Shown here: in pieces, positions 53,306 through 64,000 of the stretch | Layout of the letters: each line of letters opens with the position of its first letter | How positions within the stretch are numbered: position 1 is the first letter of the stretch | From: Diadema setosum | Lineage: Eukaryota > Echinodermata > Echinoidea > Diadematoida > Diadematidae | Length of the DNA: 64,000 nucleotides | Reading direction: 5' to 3' | Assembly (NCBI RefSeq): GCF_964275005.1 | Contig: NC_092688.1 | Coordinates: 25,894,934-25,958,933, forward strand | Program-made: the position numbers and the translations under genes | The notes under the pieces: model-generated | Told to the model about the DNA's origin: nothing | The model's input: only the letters and a program-made list of their open reading frames with translations | Database searches by the model: none

Positions 53306-53334
53306 CAAAGATCCTTGGTGTAGGATCTTTGGTA
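53306..53334. repeat. perfect hairpin CCAAAGATCCT-tggtgt-AGGATCTTTGG
   Basis: Eleven-base arms and a six-base loop. No U-tract or RNA gene context, so function is unknown. Confidence 0.6.
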
Positions 53335-53631
53335 GAGCCTCTTTATGAATTCATAGCCTATTGGTCGGCTTTCGGACGGAGGGAGCGGTGAGTGTGAACT
53401 GAATCGCATCGCCATTCGTTCTTTCCAAGAACTGTATAAAGGAACTGGAATTCCCTGTCGCCAGAAATAGTTTCAGCGCCATCTGTGGGATCATTCCGAA
53501 ACCGACTAATGGTTGATCACAGTGGCTAGTTATTTTCGTCAAATTTTCTATGTGCTTGTAAATATCTGTAAATAAACTGTATTATAATGTAAATAGCACA
53601 GTCTGCAAGAATCTTCAGCCTATTGAAGGAG

Positions 53632-53660
53632 GCAGAAGAAGAAGAAGAAGAAGAAGAAGA
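53632..53660. repeat. (GAA)n microsatellite
   Basis: Run of GAA/AAG repeats of about 28 bases. Confidence 0.85.
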
Positions 53661-53994
53661 GTGTGGATGATCAAAGGACCAGCACCAGCAGCTGACCAGT
53701 GCGCGCGCTGGGATGTGTGATGTCAAACAAAATTTGTTTATGCGCGCATGCGATTCAGACTCGTTTATTGCCATGTACCATGTATGACTGTACAAAGTTA
53801 CTGCAGAATTAGAAACTTTTCACATAGGCCTACACACCATGTATAGGCCTACCACGACATCGCAAGGTCTCAATCCTGTAGTCTGTCTAGGCTTTCACGT
53901 TCGAAACTCCGGCTCTTGTACAGTTACCGACGTCCTTTGAGCGGTGAGGTAAGAGTGAAATGTGTAAATCTTGAATTAATAATAGACTAGAATT

Positions 53995-54615
53995 CTAACG
54001 TTAATTTCTACTATTCAGGAGGCAACCAGAAGTTTTTCCCCAAACAAATCTTTGAAGCTTTCCGTGGCGGGTTGAGTGTGCACCAGTGCACGGTATGTTA
54101 CGTATAGGCCTATACCGTATACGTTTTAATAGATCTAACGTTAACGTATCGTTACAGACGACGTACGGTCCTATAACGTTACAGTCTATGTAGGATACCA
54201 GACATTTAACGTTAGATCTAACGTTTGCCCTATAGAACAGTATTTCCTATGTGGCCCTGAAAAAGGAAGTCTAACACTAACAGTTGGATTAGGCCCTAGA
54301 CCATATTTCTATAGAGGGGATTAGAATACAATACAGTATGGTAAGGCCACAGTACACGTAAGGGCAGGGTACCGGTTCTACTTTAGCGGTAACTTAACAT
54401 CGGCACCTTCTTCTTCTTCCGATACTAAAGTACAATTAGGCCTACATCACTCTCATATTAGTCAAAGAGTATTGCCGTACTGGGTGCTATATTTATAGAC
54501 CATCTAGGTGTGACTAGAATCTACAGGAACAAACATCACATCTGGTGCAAAAAGGTAAACTTATTTAACGTTAGACCCTGCGTATCATAGCCGTTTACAG
54601 TGTTAACGTTAGCGT
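53995..54615. other. AACGTTA-rich stretch, possible promoter-proximal DNA
   Basis: The palindromic word TAACGTTA (and AACGTTAG/AACGTTTG variants) occurs about seven times in 620 bp. A good donor-like gtgag/gtaagag follows a G/C-richer segment at about 53,950, so a leader exon of an unseen plus-strand gene is possible. No coding sequence supports it. Confidence 0.3.
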
Positions 54616-55150
54616 ATACAAATGTACTACAATGTAGAACAATAGAGTAGGTTCTACGCGTGGGATTAAGCGCCATAAGCTATAAAAATGATATTAACGA
54701 AGACACGAAAAGCAAACTCGGTCACGATATTCGAAACGGCAATATTTGGGGCATCTTTGAGGCAAAACTTAGGCGAATTTGTTCTATAGGCTCCTACTTC
54801 TGGAATAGTTCTAAATAAGCTGCAGATCCTTGGGGTGACGATAGGTGATACCCTCTAACTGCGTAACGGTTAGATGTCTACCCATGCACTCCCGACGTTT
54901 CGGCAAGCATGTTCTTGCCATTGTATTGAAAATGACAACAGCAACAATAGCAACAATTGAATTAGTGTCTAGACGTAGACTGGGCCAGAGCATGCACCCG
55001 TGACATATACTCAGTATAGGCCTAGGGCCTAACCGTTACGTTAGACTGCTAGAGGTTGTCAGCCTACTAGTATACTTAGGGGGTGTAGACTCTCGTAGTA
55101 CAGTAGTTTCCATGGCAGTAATCACGTTGGCATGGTGAATGGCTACGCGA
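54616..55150. other. intergenic, no gene recognised
   Basis: Mixed-composition unique-looking DNA; no repeat ends or coding pattern found. Confidence 0.4.
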
Positions 55151-55622
55151 GTACGTCCCGATGAAGCAACAATACTGTAATACTAGTTAATCCACAAAAG
55201 TCGTCGCGAAACGAGGTGCAGAAATATTGTGACACAATCCTACCTGAATTACCTACGATGACACCCACTGACCCAGTATTTAAGTTGAAGATTTGTATAG
55301 AGGGCCATTCAAAGGATTCAATCCTGAGCCTGAGGAGATCCATGTGATGTATCCACGGGATGATCAGTTAAATGCAATCTGGATTAAATTTGTTATGATT
55401 CTGCTTCCAGTGATCATTGAGCTTAGACTTGAAGCTGTTTACTGATGTTGCCTCGATTAGCATCTGCACAAAGGCTATTCCAAGTATTTACTACTCTCTG
55501 ACTGAAATAGTTCAACCTTTTACGAGTTCGACACCTTCCTTTATACAACTTAAACTTATGACCGCGTGTAAATTGATGATTGATAACAAAGAGAACAGCT
55601 GGATCAAAGGTAGTTTAGTTTA
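55150..55622 (-). pseudogene. LINE A, 3' end: C-terminal RT-ORF segment and 3' UTR
   Basis: Minus strand reads FDPAVLFVINHQFTRGHKFK, then LYKGRCRTRKRLNYFSQRVV and NTWNSL. These are the C-terminal hallmarks of CR1-like LINEs (TRGHxxKLYKxRCRTxxRLNFFSQRVVNxWN). It continues the frame family of the 57,297-57,798 piece after a LINE insertion. The 3' limit is approximate. Confidence 0.78.
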
Positions 55623-57296
55623 AAATAACCAAGTAATGATACAGGTAAAATACCATTTTAACATAAGAACATAATACTGCACTCTGTAGTAAATATACTA
55701 ACACAATTAAAATAGACAAAGTGGAAAATATTGGCAAAGAAGGCGCCCTATACGGTGAATGCGAGACTATTCTAATAGCTCGCTTTTGCAATTTAAACAG
55801 TCTCTGCATACTATACTCACTAGATGTCCCCCATGCTAAAATGCAATATGTCAAGTGTGGTAAAATAAGGGTGTTATAATTTTCAATAGTAATAACAAAG
55901 ATCTGGAGTATGACTATAGTCTGTTTAAGATCCCGATACTTTTTGATATTTTGTTGCAGATGACACCAGTGTGTTCCTTCCATGACAGTCATCAATTTCA
56001 AGCCCAAGAAATTTTACATGAGAGGCACGTGATATTCTATTTTCATTAATATGAATCACAATTTCATCTTTGTTTATGAGCTTATTTGAATACACCATAT
56101 AATTTGTTTTATTTAAATTCAATGCCAATTTATTTACTTGCAACCATTCCGTAAGTTAACTTATCTCATGATTAAATGTATATATTGTAAAATATCAGAA
56201 TTACAGTCGGACAGGAACACACTTGTGTCATCAGCAAACTGAATAAATTCAAGCTTGTCTGAAATATTGCACATATTATTTACATATTGATGAATAACAA
56301 TGGTCTACAGATAGAACCCTGGGGCACTCCACACCTTATGGTTTTCTGTTCAGATTGTATATCATTTAATTGAACATACATGTACTACTCCCTGTCGATT
56401 AGATAACTTTTAAACCATTGTAATAATACTCCGCGAATTCCATGATTATCTAATTTTCGTATCAATAAGGTATGGTCCTTCGTATCAAAGGCTTTACTTA
56501 AATCAATGAAAAAGCCAACCATGATTTCTTTTTTTCTGTCAAAAACATCAGCACCTTATGTATGAATTCCAATAAAGCATGGGATGTGATGCCCACTTCT
56601 AAACCCATATTGATATGGCGTTATTATATTACATTCGTTTAAAAAGTTAGACAATCTGTTGTACACACATTTTTCTAAAACTTTGCAGAAAACAGGCAAT
56701 ACTGAAATGGGATGATATTTTGCAAACATCATTTTTTTCCCCTTTTTTACTAGATAGGCACTAACCTGGCAATTTTTAATTTGTCTGGAAGAACACCAGT
56801 AGATATAGACAAGTTGAATATTTCACTCATTGGATAACAAATTACATGAATTACTTTTTTTATCATATCAGCCTGTATTTTGTCAAACCCAGAACTTTTA
56901 CCATTTTTAAAACAAGTTACAATCTCAATGATTTCTTTTGGAACAATGGGAGAAAAAAAAAGCAGTGTGATTATTCATTGTTAGACATTTTTTAAAGTCT
57001 TTCGAACGCTGAAATTGTGATGAAAGAGTAAAATTGATATCAGTGAAGTAATTGTTAAAAACATTGCAAATATCATCAGTGGATTGCACTGGGTGATCAT
57101 TCCACGTTATCTTGGCAGGATAGGTACAATTACAGTCCTTTTTGTGTAATAATTTATTGATAACATTCCACATTCTATTCATGTTTCCATTTAATAGCAG
57201 AAGTATATTTGTTCATATGATAATTCCTTTTAACAATCTTTACTTTATAATTAACAATATTACGGTATGATTTATATACACTCAGTCTATTCCTAT
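55623..57296 (-). pseudogene. LINE B, CR1/L2-like fragment inserted in LINE A
   Basis: Minus strand, upstream to downstream: pre-RT linker (RMWNVINKLLHKKDCNCTYP near 57,150), RT block GFFIDLSKAFDTKDHTLLIR (about 56,500), GVPQGS (about 56,330), FADDTSVF (codons for FADD at 56,227-56,238), LTEWLQVNKLALNLNKTNYM (about 56,130), HVKFLGLEID, and LPHLTYCILAWG (about 55,830). Several frame changes and stops. The endonuclease and extreme 3' end are missing. Related to but distinct from LINE A. Confidence 0.82.
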
Positions 57297-57798
57297 ACAA
57301 TACATGTTTCTTTTTGCACAAAGTCTTCCATATCATGCAAAATCTTCAACACTTGAATCATATCTGAACGTTCACGTCGATACTCTTGGGATGGAATCCC
57401 AAAATACTTGAGACTCTCAGGATATGACAACGATTTAACTTCAGATATCAACTTTGTTGCTCTCCTCTGAACTGATTCAAGCTTTTTCCGCATCGCTCTT
57501 TGAAAGTTCGTTCCATACACAAGAGCAATATTCCAAGAGTGGTCTTAGAAGGGCCTTATACAGTATAGGACAAACACTTCCCTAGTCAGATGAGTAAAAG
57601 TCATTTTGATCAGACCAAGTACTTTATTCGCCTTTACAGCTACTTTGTGTACATGAAGAGTACAATTGAGGTTAGGAGAAAAGTACTCCCCCAGATCCTT
57701 TTCCTTTTGACTGTCTCAATAACCTCAACATTATCATTCTTGTCATTTGAATGCATCTGATATTGACACCGAGGGCATTTCTACGGCCATGGTGCATA
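57297..57798 (-). pseudogene. LINE A, segment after the RT domain
   Basis: Minus strand reads KEKDLGEYFSPNLNCTLHVH, then VYGTNFQRAMRKKLESVQRR and ATKLISEVKSLSYPESLKYF, GIPSQEYRRERSDMIQVLKI, LHDMEDFVQK. This is a textbook CR1 post-RT region. The piece is bounded by LINE B on one side and the 4.88-kb element on the other. Confidence 0.85.
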
Positions 57799-58330
57799 TA
57801 TGGTCAGTTTTACAGTAAAGGGTGTAACTTTGATGTGGCAAGGGTCAAAAATTAAAGTTGTGTTTCCATTTTTATCTTTGCCTTTATTTTATATAGGAAT
57901 GTCTATATTTTCAATATTTTGTCATTCCAGAGCTTAATTCTTAGGCTAAATATAAAAAATGAAGTGACTATTATGGAATTTTAGATAAATTTAGGTAAAA
58001 ACAACAAGAATGTTTTGGTCACCCACAGCAACCAAATGAAGATAAATGGTGGAGGTAATGCAACTTTTCATTTGCTGTGAACATATATTTGAAACATCAA
58101 AACACTTTTCCCCCAACAGATATTCGCTCTTGCAATTATTTGGATGTGAACTTCAAATTCCAAGGTAAAAATGGTACCTGACAAACTATTTTTAAGTTAA
58201 AAGAATGTTCTAGAAGCAAGAGCCACTCTAAACATAGCCCTAAATTATCTCTTGGTAACAAACATTTATCAACCCAAATCCCAAAGAAATTTGATTATTT
58301 TTGACAAAGTTGAAATTTTCAGACTTGTGA

Positions 58331-58732
58331 GTTTCGGAGGCTTCAGTTAACAAACTAGTGTGTTTCGGAGGCTTCAAAACTGCTAACACAAAGTTCTAGT
58401 CCTGTATTCACTTAGAACAATAAAACTACAGTAAGCAACTATCACTACATGCTAGAATAAGAACAAGGCATCAATAAAATGTGAATAACAGTATACAGAT
58501 GTACATTTTATGGCAGTGCATAATGTTTACCCTTCATACAAAATGTACTTATTATTATAAGGAAATTGGCTTCCACAAAAGTGAATAACAAACCGTGTAC
58601 ACTTTGAGCAATGCTCAGTTCGAATTTATGACATTACATGAGGCAATATGATTCTAAAGGAAACTGCAACAGTAGCAATAAAAGTACACTGATTAGGAAC
58701 ATCTTTTTTTTTCGCATGTTTCGGAGGCTTCA
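58331..58732. repeat. left subterminal GTTTCGGAGGCTTCA motifs of element E
   Basis: Copies at 58,331, 58,362 and 58,718, all in plus orientation, each followed within 15 bases by GTTAAC or GCTAAC. Confidence 0.85.
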
Positions 58733-60127
58733 TCATGACTGTTAACATGCAAAAATGGTCCATTTTAAGGTGATATGAAGTACATTAATGCAGCTGATTG
58801 TTTCCAAATAACTAACAATGTTGTAACATGTAAAATAGTATTTATTTGTATGCAGAAAAAAGACTTTCCAACATATATGTTCAGAGACAAAGACAAATAT
58901 TTTAAATCTTTATGCTCAGTTGTATACATACACTGTATTTGCATATCCATGACTTTGGCAATGCAGAACATGATTAGGCTACATACATGTACAGCTGTAT
59001 GCATTTGTCAAACTTTTCATCATAATGCAGTAAGAATTACTTTCAATGAGTTAGAACTGTAGCTATAGACTTAATGCAAAGATTATGTTTGCTTGCTTTA
59101 TAAGTGCAGTTTGTGGGATGTATATTGACATAAACCACCCATCATAATTGTTTTATATACATGTGAAATCAATTTCAACTGTTAATTTGAAAGGGATAGA
59201 AAATAGACTATGTGATGGCATGACGGTTAGATTACAACATAGCATTGTAAAATATAGAAAGGGGAAAAAAGGTTTATAAAATTCTTTTGCATATGACCAT
59301 GCCTGATATCCCCTACTATAGCTATCAAATGCAGTGAGCATGGTCATAGAACAGCAATCTTAAACACCGATCAGCCATTCCATGTAAGGGTCATCATCAA
59401 ACTGTCATCATCAAAATGGAGTTGGAATAATCAATATATTGGTGATATCATCATGGAGCTCAATAGAAATTGAAATGGTCAAGATCCCAGTCATCTTTTT
59501 GAATCGCCTGTTGTAAAGATAAATGTACATACCCTACCCATGACTGTGTACGAATTTGAATTTTAAAAAAAAAATGTTGACCAAATGTATAGTTCCCTAT
59601 AATATATGATAGTTAGAATTTTACTTTCTTTTTCTGTGGTATACAAGTCACCCCTGTTTCATATCATCTTATTTTTCTTTTCTTTTTTTTTTTATTCTTC
59701 AAAGACTTCTTTTTTTATAGTTATTTTATAAAATTCCAGTTTGTGTGACTCCTGTGACAGCTAGGAGGCCTGTTTTTGAAGGTACGCATTGAGAAATTGC
59801 TAACAGATCTTTTACTGTTTCTAAAAATGACAACCTTTTTAGCAAAAAAAATTAAAAAGCAGCAAATGTGTTTAAATATTTAAGTTTTTTAGAAACCCAC
59901 AAGTTTGTTTTAAATAGTATATAAACCCACAGACTACAGTTTTAACCCTTTGAATTTCAAAATAGTTAGGGGCTTGTAACTTTTTTCAGAAAAGCCAGGA
60001 CTAAACAGATTATAAAGATTTCAATCATTTCAATATTGTTCTTCATGAACATAACTTCTCCAGTCACCCACCCATGTAAACTACATGTACCCCATGGCAA
60101 CAGGCTATTTATATTTATTGTTTATAT

Positions 60128-60168
60128 TATTGTTTATAAATGACATATTATGTCATTTATAAACAATC
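60128..60168. repeat. perfect 40-bp palindrome
   Basis: attgtttataaatgacata and its inverse ttatgtcatttataaacaat adjoin near the middle of element E. It may form a cruciform. Confidence 0.75.
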
Positions 60169-61326
60169 CTATCCCAACCATTACTGTCCATTTACTGCAC
60201 TGAGAACTACATCCGCAAACATGTCATAGAGTCTCACACATGTATGCGAAGAGATGTTTCGTAACACAATTCGTTACATTTTGTTTAATCAAAAATAGTC
60301 AAGTGGTCACTGCCAGCATGATAAAGTATGGAAAATAGGGTATATTATCAATATTGTGTTGCACCTTGCATGCCTCAGATCTGACATACAGATTGATATG
60401 AAAACCTGTCTGAATGAAGTAATCAAATGTCAAAATTCCAAAACAGTACCCTGTGATCCAAGTCACACCACAGAAATGATAATCTGCAAGATGTTAGCTA
60501 TTTTCAAATCCAATCACAAATTTATTGATTAATTATTTTCCTCCAAATAAGTATTGGAAATGAAAGCCAAAGAACTTGTTAAGAAATGGAAAGCTGAAAA
60601 AGTCAAGATTTTAGTATGGCAAAAACAAATGCCATGTGAGTAACAATGGAATGGATTTATCAATGGGTTATAAATGGACATGTAAAAGATTGTGTTTCGA
60701 AACTATTACACTCAGATGATAGTGAGTCGAAAGTGTAAAAATCCAAAAAGTATTTTCCACCATTTGGTCTGGATCATGCATAAAAGATACAACCTTAAAT
60801 TCAAAAGTAATATATTTCTTAGTTAAGTGTATGCTTCCCTCTTGAATAACCATCTATTAAAGTCCTTGAATCTTCAGGACAGGAATAGTGTTCAGTTCTT
60901 TTAAAAAAAAAAAGTGTATTTAACACTAAATAATCAAGTAATTGTTTGGTCTTCATTATCAAAGTCTAACCAGTCAAAAAAGTGATACAAATATGGTCAC
61001 AACACTTCAACTTCTCTCAAGAGTAAAAATGAGTTATCCAACTTAAGAACATTGATGTATCCACAACTACTTGCTTTGTTGCACTACTGTTGCATGATGT
61101 GGGCATGCACGCAAGCTGGAAGTCACTTTCATTACTCACAATATCTAGCCTGTTCCATTTTTTCAAAAGGAAACCTACAAAATAAATGCTTTTCATACAT
61201 TTAAACAACTATCTACACCTTGCTTGAGGAATCATTAAGTCTCATTCAGTCCAAGCAGTTATTTGATAGACTTAGAATTACAAAATTGTAATCAACACAT
61301 TCCATTTACATGCTGATAACATAAAA

Positions 61327-62303
61327 TGAAGCCTCCGAAACATCTGGAAAATTAATCTGGTATGCCTTATGTTTTTATGAAAATAATGTATGTTATGTAG
61401 ATAGTGATGGGTAAATTGTGTCTTTTTTGGTTGATATACACTGTTTAAACATATTTGTGGGGCAACATCCTCTTCTGCTAATATTTTATTGCCGAATGAA
61501 AAGGTGAGTTATGTGTGACACGTCTGCACTGTTTAAGAAAAATAGGTAAATCGTATAGTAAATCTATATTGGTGAGTAAACAAAGCAGCCAGAAAACTGA
61601 ATGTGATTAAATATCTTTAGATATGTCATAAGAGATCATTGGGTGGGTGAACAATACATCTAATTTGATTTTGTCCAGAAAAAATCACAAAAATGCAGTG
61701 TTAACATCCTTTGAAGCCTCCGAAACCACTTTTTCTCGATAAAGTGTATTAGCTCAAAAAATTATTGCAGTATCATAATGTTTTTATTATTTTTGTTGTC
61801 TGCCCATGTCTGTTGATGATTTCATGGCATAATTTGGGGCAGACACTCAAAGAATTTATCAGAAATGTCAAATTAGATGTTTTTGCTGTTTCTGAGGCTT
61901 CATGCGTCTCGGAGGCTTCACGTGTTAACGGAAAATTTGTATTGTCTCCTATTTTCAGAGAGTTTGGCGGATCTTAACTATTTTTGGTCTATTAGGTTAG
62001 GGCCCCATATCCTACATTTTGACATATAGATTAGGTCGCTTCTCTTATCTATATTCATATTATTTAACTAAACACTTTGTTTCGGAGGCTTCAAAACTGC
62101 TAACGGAAATTTCACTTGATGGAATAAAATCATCACAAAATTTCAAATAGCCCTAGAATCAAGTAAACTTTGATGTAAGTCTAAAGTTTAGCTGTACCTT
62201 ACTATTTTCAGCATAAAAGAAAGTAACCAAAACATATCCACTGATCATTACTGTCCATCAAAGTTTGTAAACAATTGTTAACGGAAAATGAAGCCTCCGA
62301 AAC
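61327..62303. repeat. right subterminal GTTTCGGAGGCTTCA motifs of element E
   Basis: Copies at 61,327 (inverted), 61,712 (inverted), 61,888, 61,906, 62,079 and 62,289 (inverted). TTAAC or CTAACGG lies next to most of them on the TTCA side. Confidence 0.85.
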
Positions 62304-62677
62304 CTCAAATTTGAAGTCATAGTATTCTAAAATAAAGGGCCAGATACAAACCAAACTAATTTGGTCATTTCAATTGACCATACAACTATGCTTTTAACAT
62401 AAAAAATTAGATCTCTGTAGTTGCTGTAGAAAATTATTAACATTTCAAAAATGTTATATAAATTTCAGTGCAACAAAATAGTCATTTTTAGGGTACATAT
62501 GTGACTGTCAAAACAAAACGCATCAATACCTGGACCTGATTATGCTACCCAAGGTGGCTCCTCATAAGGTGACTCACATGGGAAAAAATCTGAGAGATCT
62601 GTAAATCTATGTGTTCAGGGTGGGCCAAAAGGCTAAAAATTGAAAGTTACACCCTTTACTGTAAAACTGACCATATA

Positions 62678-64000
62678 ACATGACATTTCTCGTGATTGAA
62701 TTTGAGCTGCCATATCCGGGACCAGACCGTGAGTTTGTGGATGGTATCCAGCGCGCAGTAACTGTGTATCACCAGGATCACGAATTGACTGCCAGCATTT
62801 GGCATCGTCTGCAGTCTCATATTACAGTCGACATCTTTAGACACATATATCAATCACAAATATTAGGAACAGTACCGGGCCTAGAACATTTCCCTGTGGA
62901 ACACCACTACGGACTGCCCTCCATGAAGAAGCCTCACCACGGACAATGACCCTTTGCATCCTATCAGAGAGAAAACTCTCAATCCAGCTCAACACATTCC
63001 CATCAATGCCGAGGTGTTTTAGCTTAAGGAGAAGCCTCCTATGGGGTACACGATCAAAAGCCTTTGAAAAGTCTAGATAAAGTACATCAAAACTGTCACC
63101 ATTGTCAAGGACTCTTGACCACTGTTCCATGCAATCCAGGAGTTGAAGAGAACATGACCGTTTCGAACGAAAACCATACCGGTACTGTACATTACTCAAT
63201 AGATCATTACTCTCAAGATGTTTGCATGTTCACGAATAATGGATTCCATAGTCTTACAAACACATGATGTCAGACTGACTGGTCTGTAGTTACCAGGATC
63301 AGATGTACTCCCTTTCTTACGGATTAGTATGACATTAGCATTCTTCCAATCAGTTGGCACTAACTATACCAGTTTTCAGCGACTGCGAAAAAATAATCTG
63401 CAGAGGAATTGCAATTTCCCTCCTGACTTCTTTCGGGAATTTAGGATAAAGACCATCAGGGTCGTGGGCTTTACCCTCTTTGAGATTGCCCTAAGTTTCT
63501 GTGCAATATCTTTAGTAGTGATATCGAAGTCAGACAAAATTTTAGTAGTCAGTAAGACATCAACTACAGGAAGCTCTTGAGTGTCTTCTTCTGTAAATAT
63601 ACTGCGAAATAACTGTTCAGTGACTCGGCTGTTTAATGGTCAGAATGATGAAGTTTTATCACCTGAAGAAGTGCAAACCTTGCCAACAGTACTTAGACTT
63701 GGTCTTTGATCCGGCCCGAATGTAATTTCCAAAATGACTTCGAATCATGCCTATTTTTTCTGCACGCTGATTTTCAAACTCTTCTTTTGCAAGACGGATA
63801 GATTTGGTGGCATGGTTTCTTGCACGCTTGTACGATAGCCATGTTGAATCACCTGTCTCCTGAATTTCCTCCAGGCATTCTTTTTTGTCCTTATAGCAAC
63901 ATGTGTGACACATCCACGGTGCTTTTTTGATATGATGTTTCCCATTGTTCTTCCTCACAGGAAACATATTTATCAATCAATCCATGTATAATTTCTTTAA
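62678..64000 (-). pseudogene. LINE A, 5' part: linker and reverse transcriptase, runs off window
   Basis: Minus strand: linker KAPWMCHTCC, ETGDSTWLSYKRARNHATKS, IRLAKEEFENQRAEKIGMIR (63,976-63,659). Then comes the RT: DPDGLYPKF (about 63,450), NANVILIRKKGS, DPGNYRPVSLTSCVCK (about 63,270), [57 protein letters not shown] (63,199-62,837), and an ADDAK remnant near 62,810. The frame breaks several times, so it is dead. CR1-like. The 5' end with the endonuclease lies beyond 64,000. Confidence 0.88.

Larger units (their letters stand above)
57797..62677. mobile_element. 4.88-kb non-coding DNA element E with TIRs and TA duplication
   Basis: Element 57,799-62,675 begins TATGGTCAGTTTTACAGTAA and ends with its reverse complement; the inverted repeat runs about 33 bp (to ggtgtaact). 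Flanking TA at 57,797-57,798 and 62,676-62,677. Removing the element plus one TA rejoins the interrupted LINE reading (KCHV then MHHGRRN), which confirms a TA target duplication as in Tc1/mariner-type transposition. No ORF above about 95 codons. Ten copies of GTTTCGGAGGCTTCA lie in the outer 1.4 kb of each side. Confidence 0.85.

Overview
The window is animal nuclear DNA: introns with GT/AG junctions, AT-rich, crowded with small transposable elements and microsatellites. One gene (TANGO2) is animal-wide and another (an EFCAB5-like EF-hand/GAF protein) belongs to ciliated lineages. Together with frequent TACATGTA-type words, TTAA-flanked foldback MITEs and CR1/L2-type LINE tails, this suggests a marine invertebrate deuterostome, most likely an echinoderm. 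The species cannot be fixed by eye.

Layout. (1) Positions 1-19,070, minus strand: a large gene read as EFCAB5-like. Fourteen confident or probable coding exons run from the ATG at 17,167 down to about position 16, giving at least 1,149 residues, and the gene is cut by the left window edge. It carries an N-terminal helical part, a very acidic Glu/Ala-rich middle, one clear EF-hand loop and a GAF-like C-terminal part. (2) About 19,071-19,386: a short shared promoter with an RFX X-box-like site. (3) 19,387-28,139, plus strand: TANGO2 in seven coding exons, whole (277 residues). (4) 28,140-32,025: intergenic, with a 155-bp DR1-like tandem repeat. (5) 32,034-49,043: a 17-kb nest of DNA elements. 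The outer element A has an 8-bp duplication (catgatac) and arrays of a 14-bp motif at both ends. Inside it lies element B, with 1.1-1.2-kb inverted arms of about 145-bp repeats. Inside B lies a 6.1-kb hAT transposon with a perfect 8-bp duplication (ctgtcgac) and an almost whole transposase. A small palindrome-rich element (47,074-47,908) also sits in A. (6) 49,052-55,150: intergenic, with simple repeats, a GTCCGTAACG-motif cluster and an AACGTTA-rich stretch. (7) 55,150-64,000, minus strand: a CR1-like LINE split twice, by another LINE fragment (about 55,623-57,296) and by a 4.88-kb non-coding element with terminal inverted repeats and a TA duplication (57,799-62,675).

The two host genes are head to head and may share regulation. 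The right half of the window is mainly a record of layered transposition. No retroviral, LTR or Polinton-type element was recognised, and no structural RNA gene or CRISPR array.
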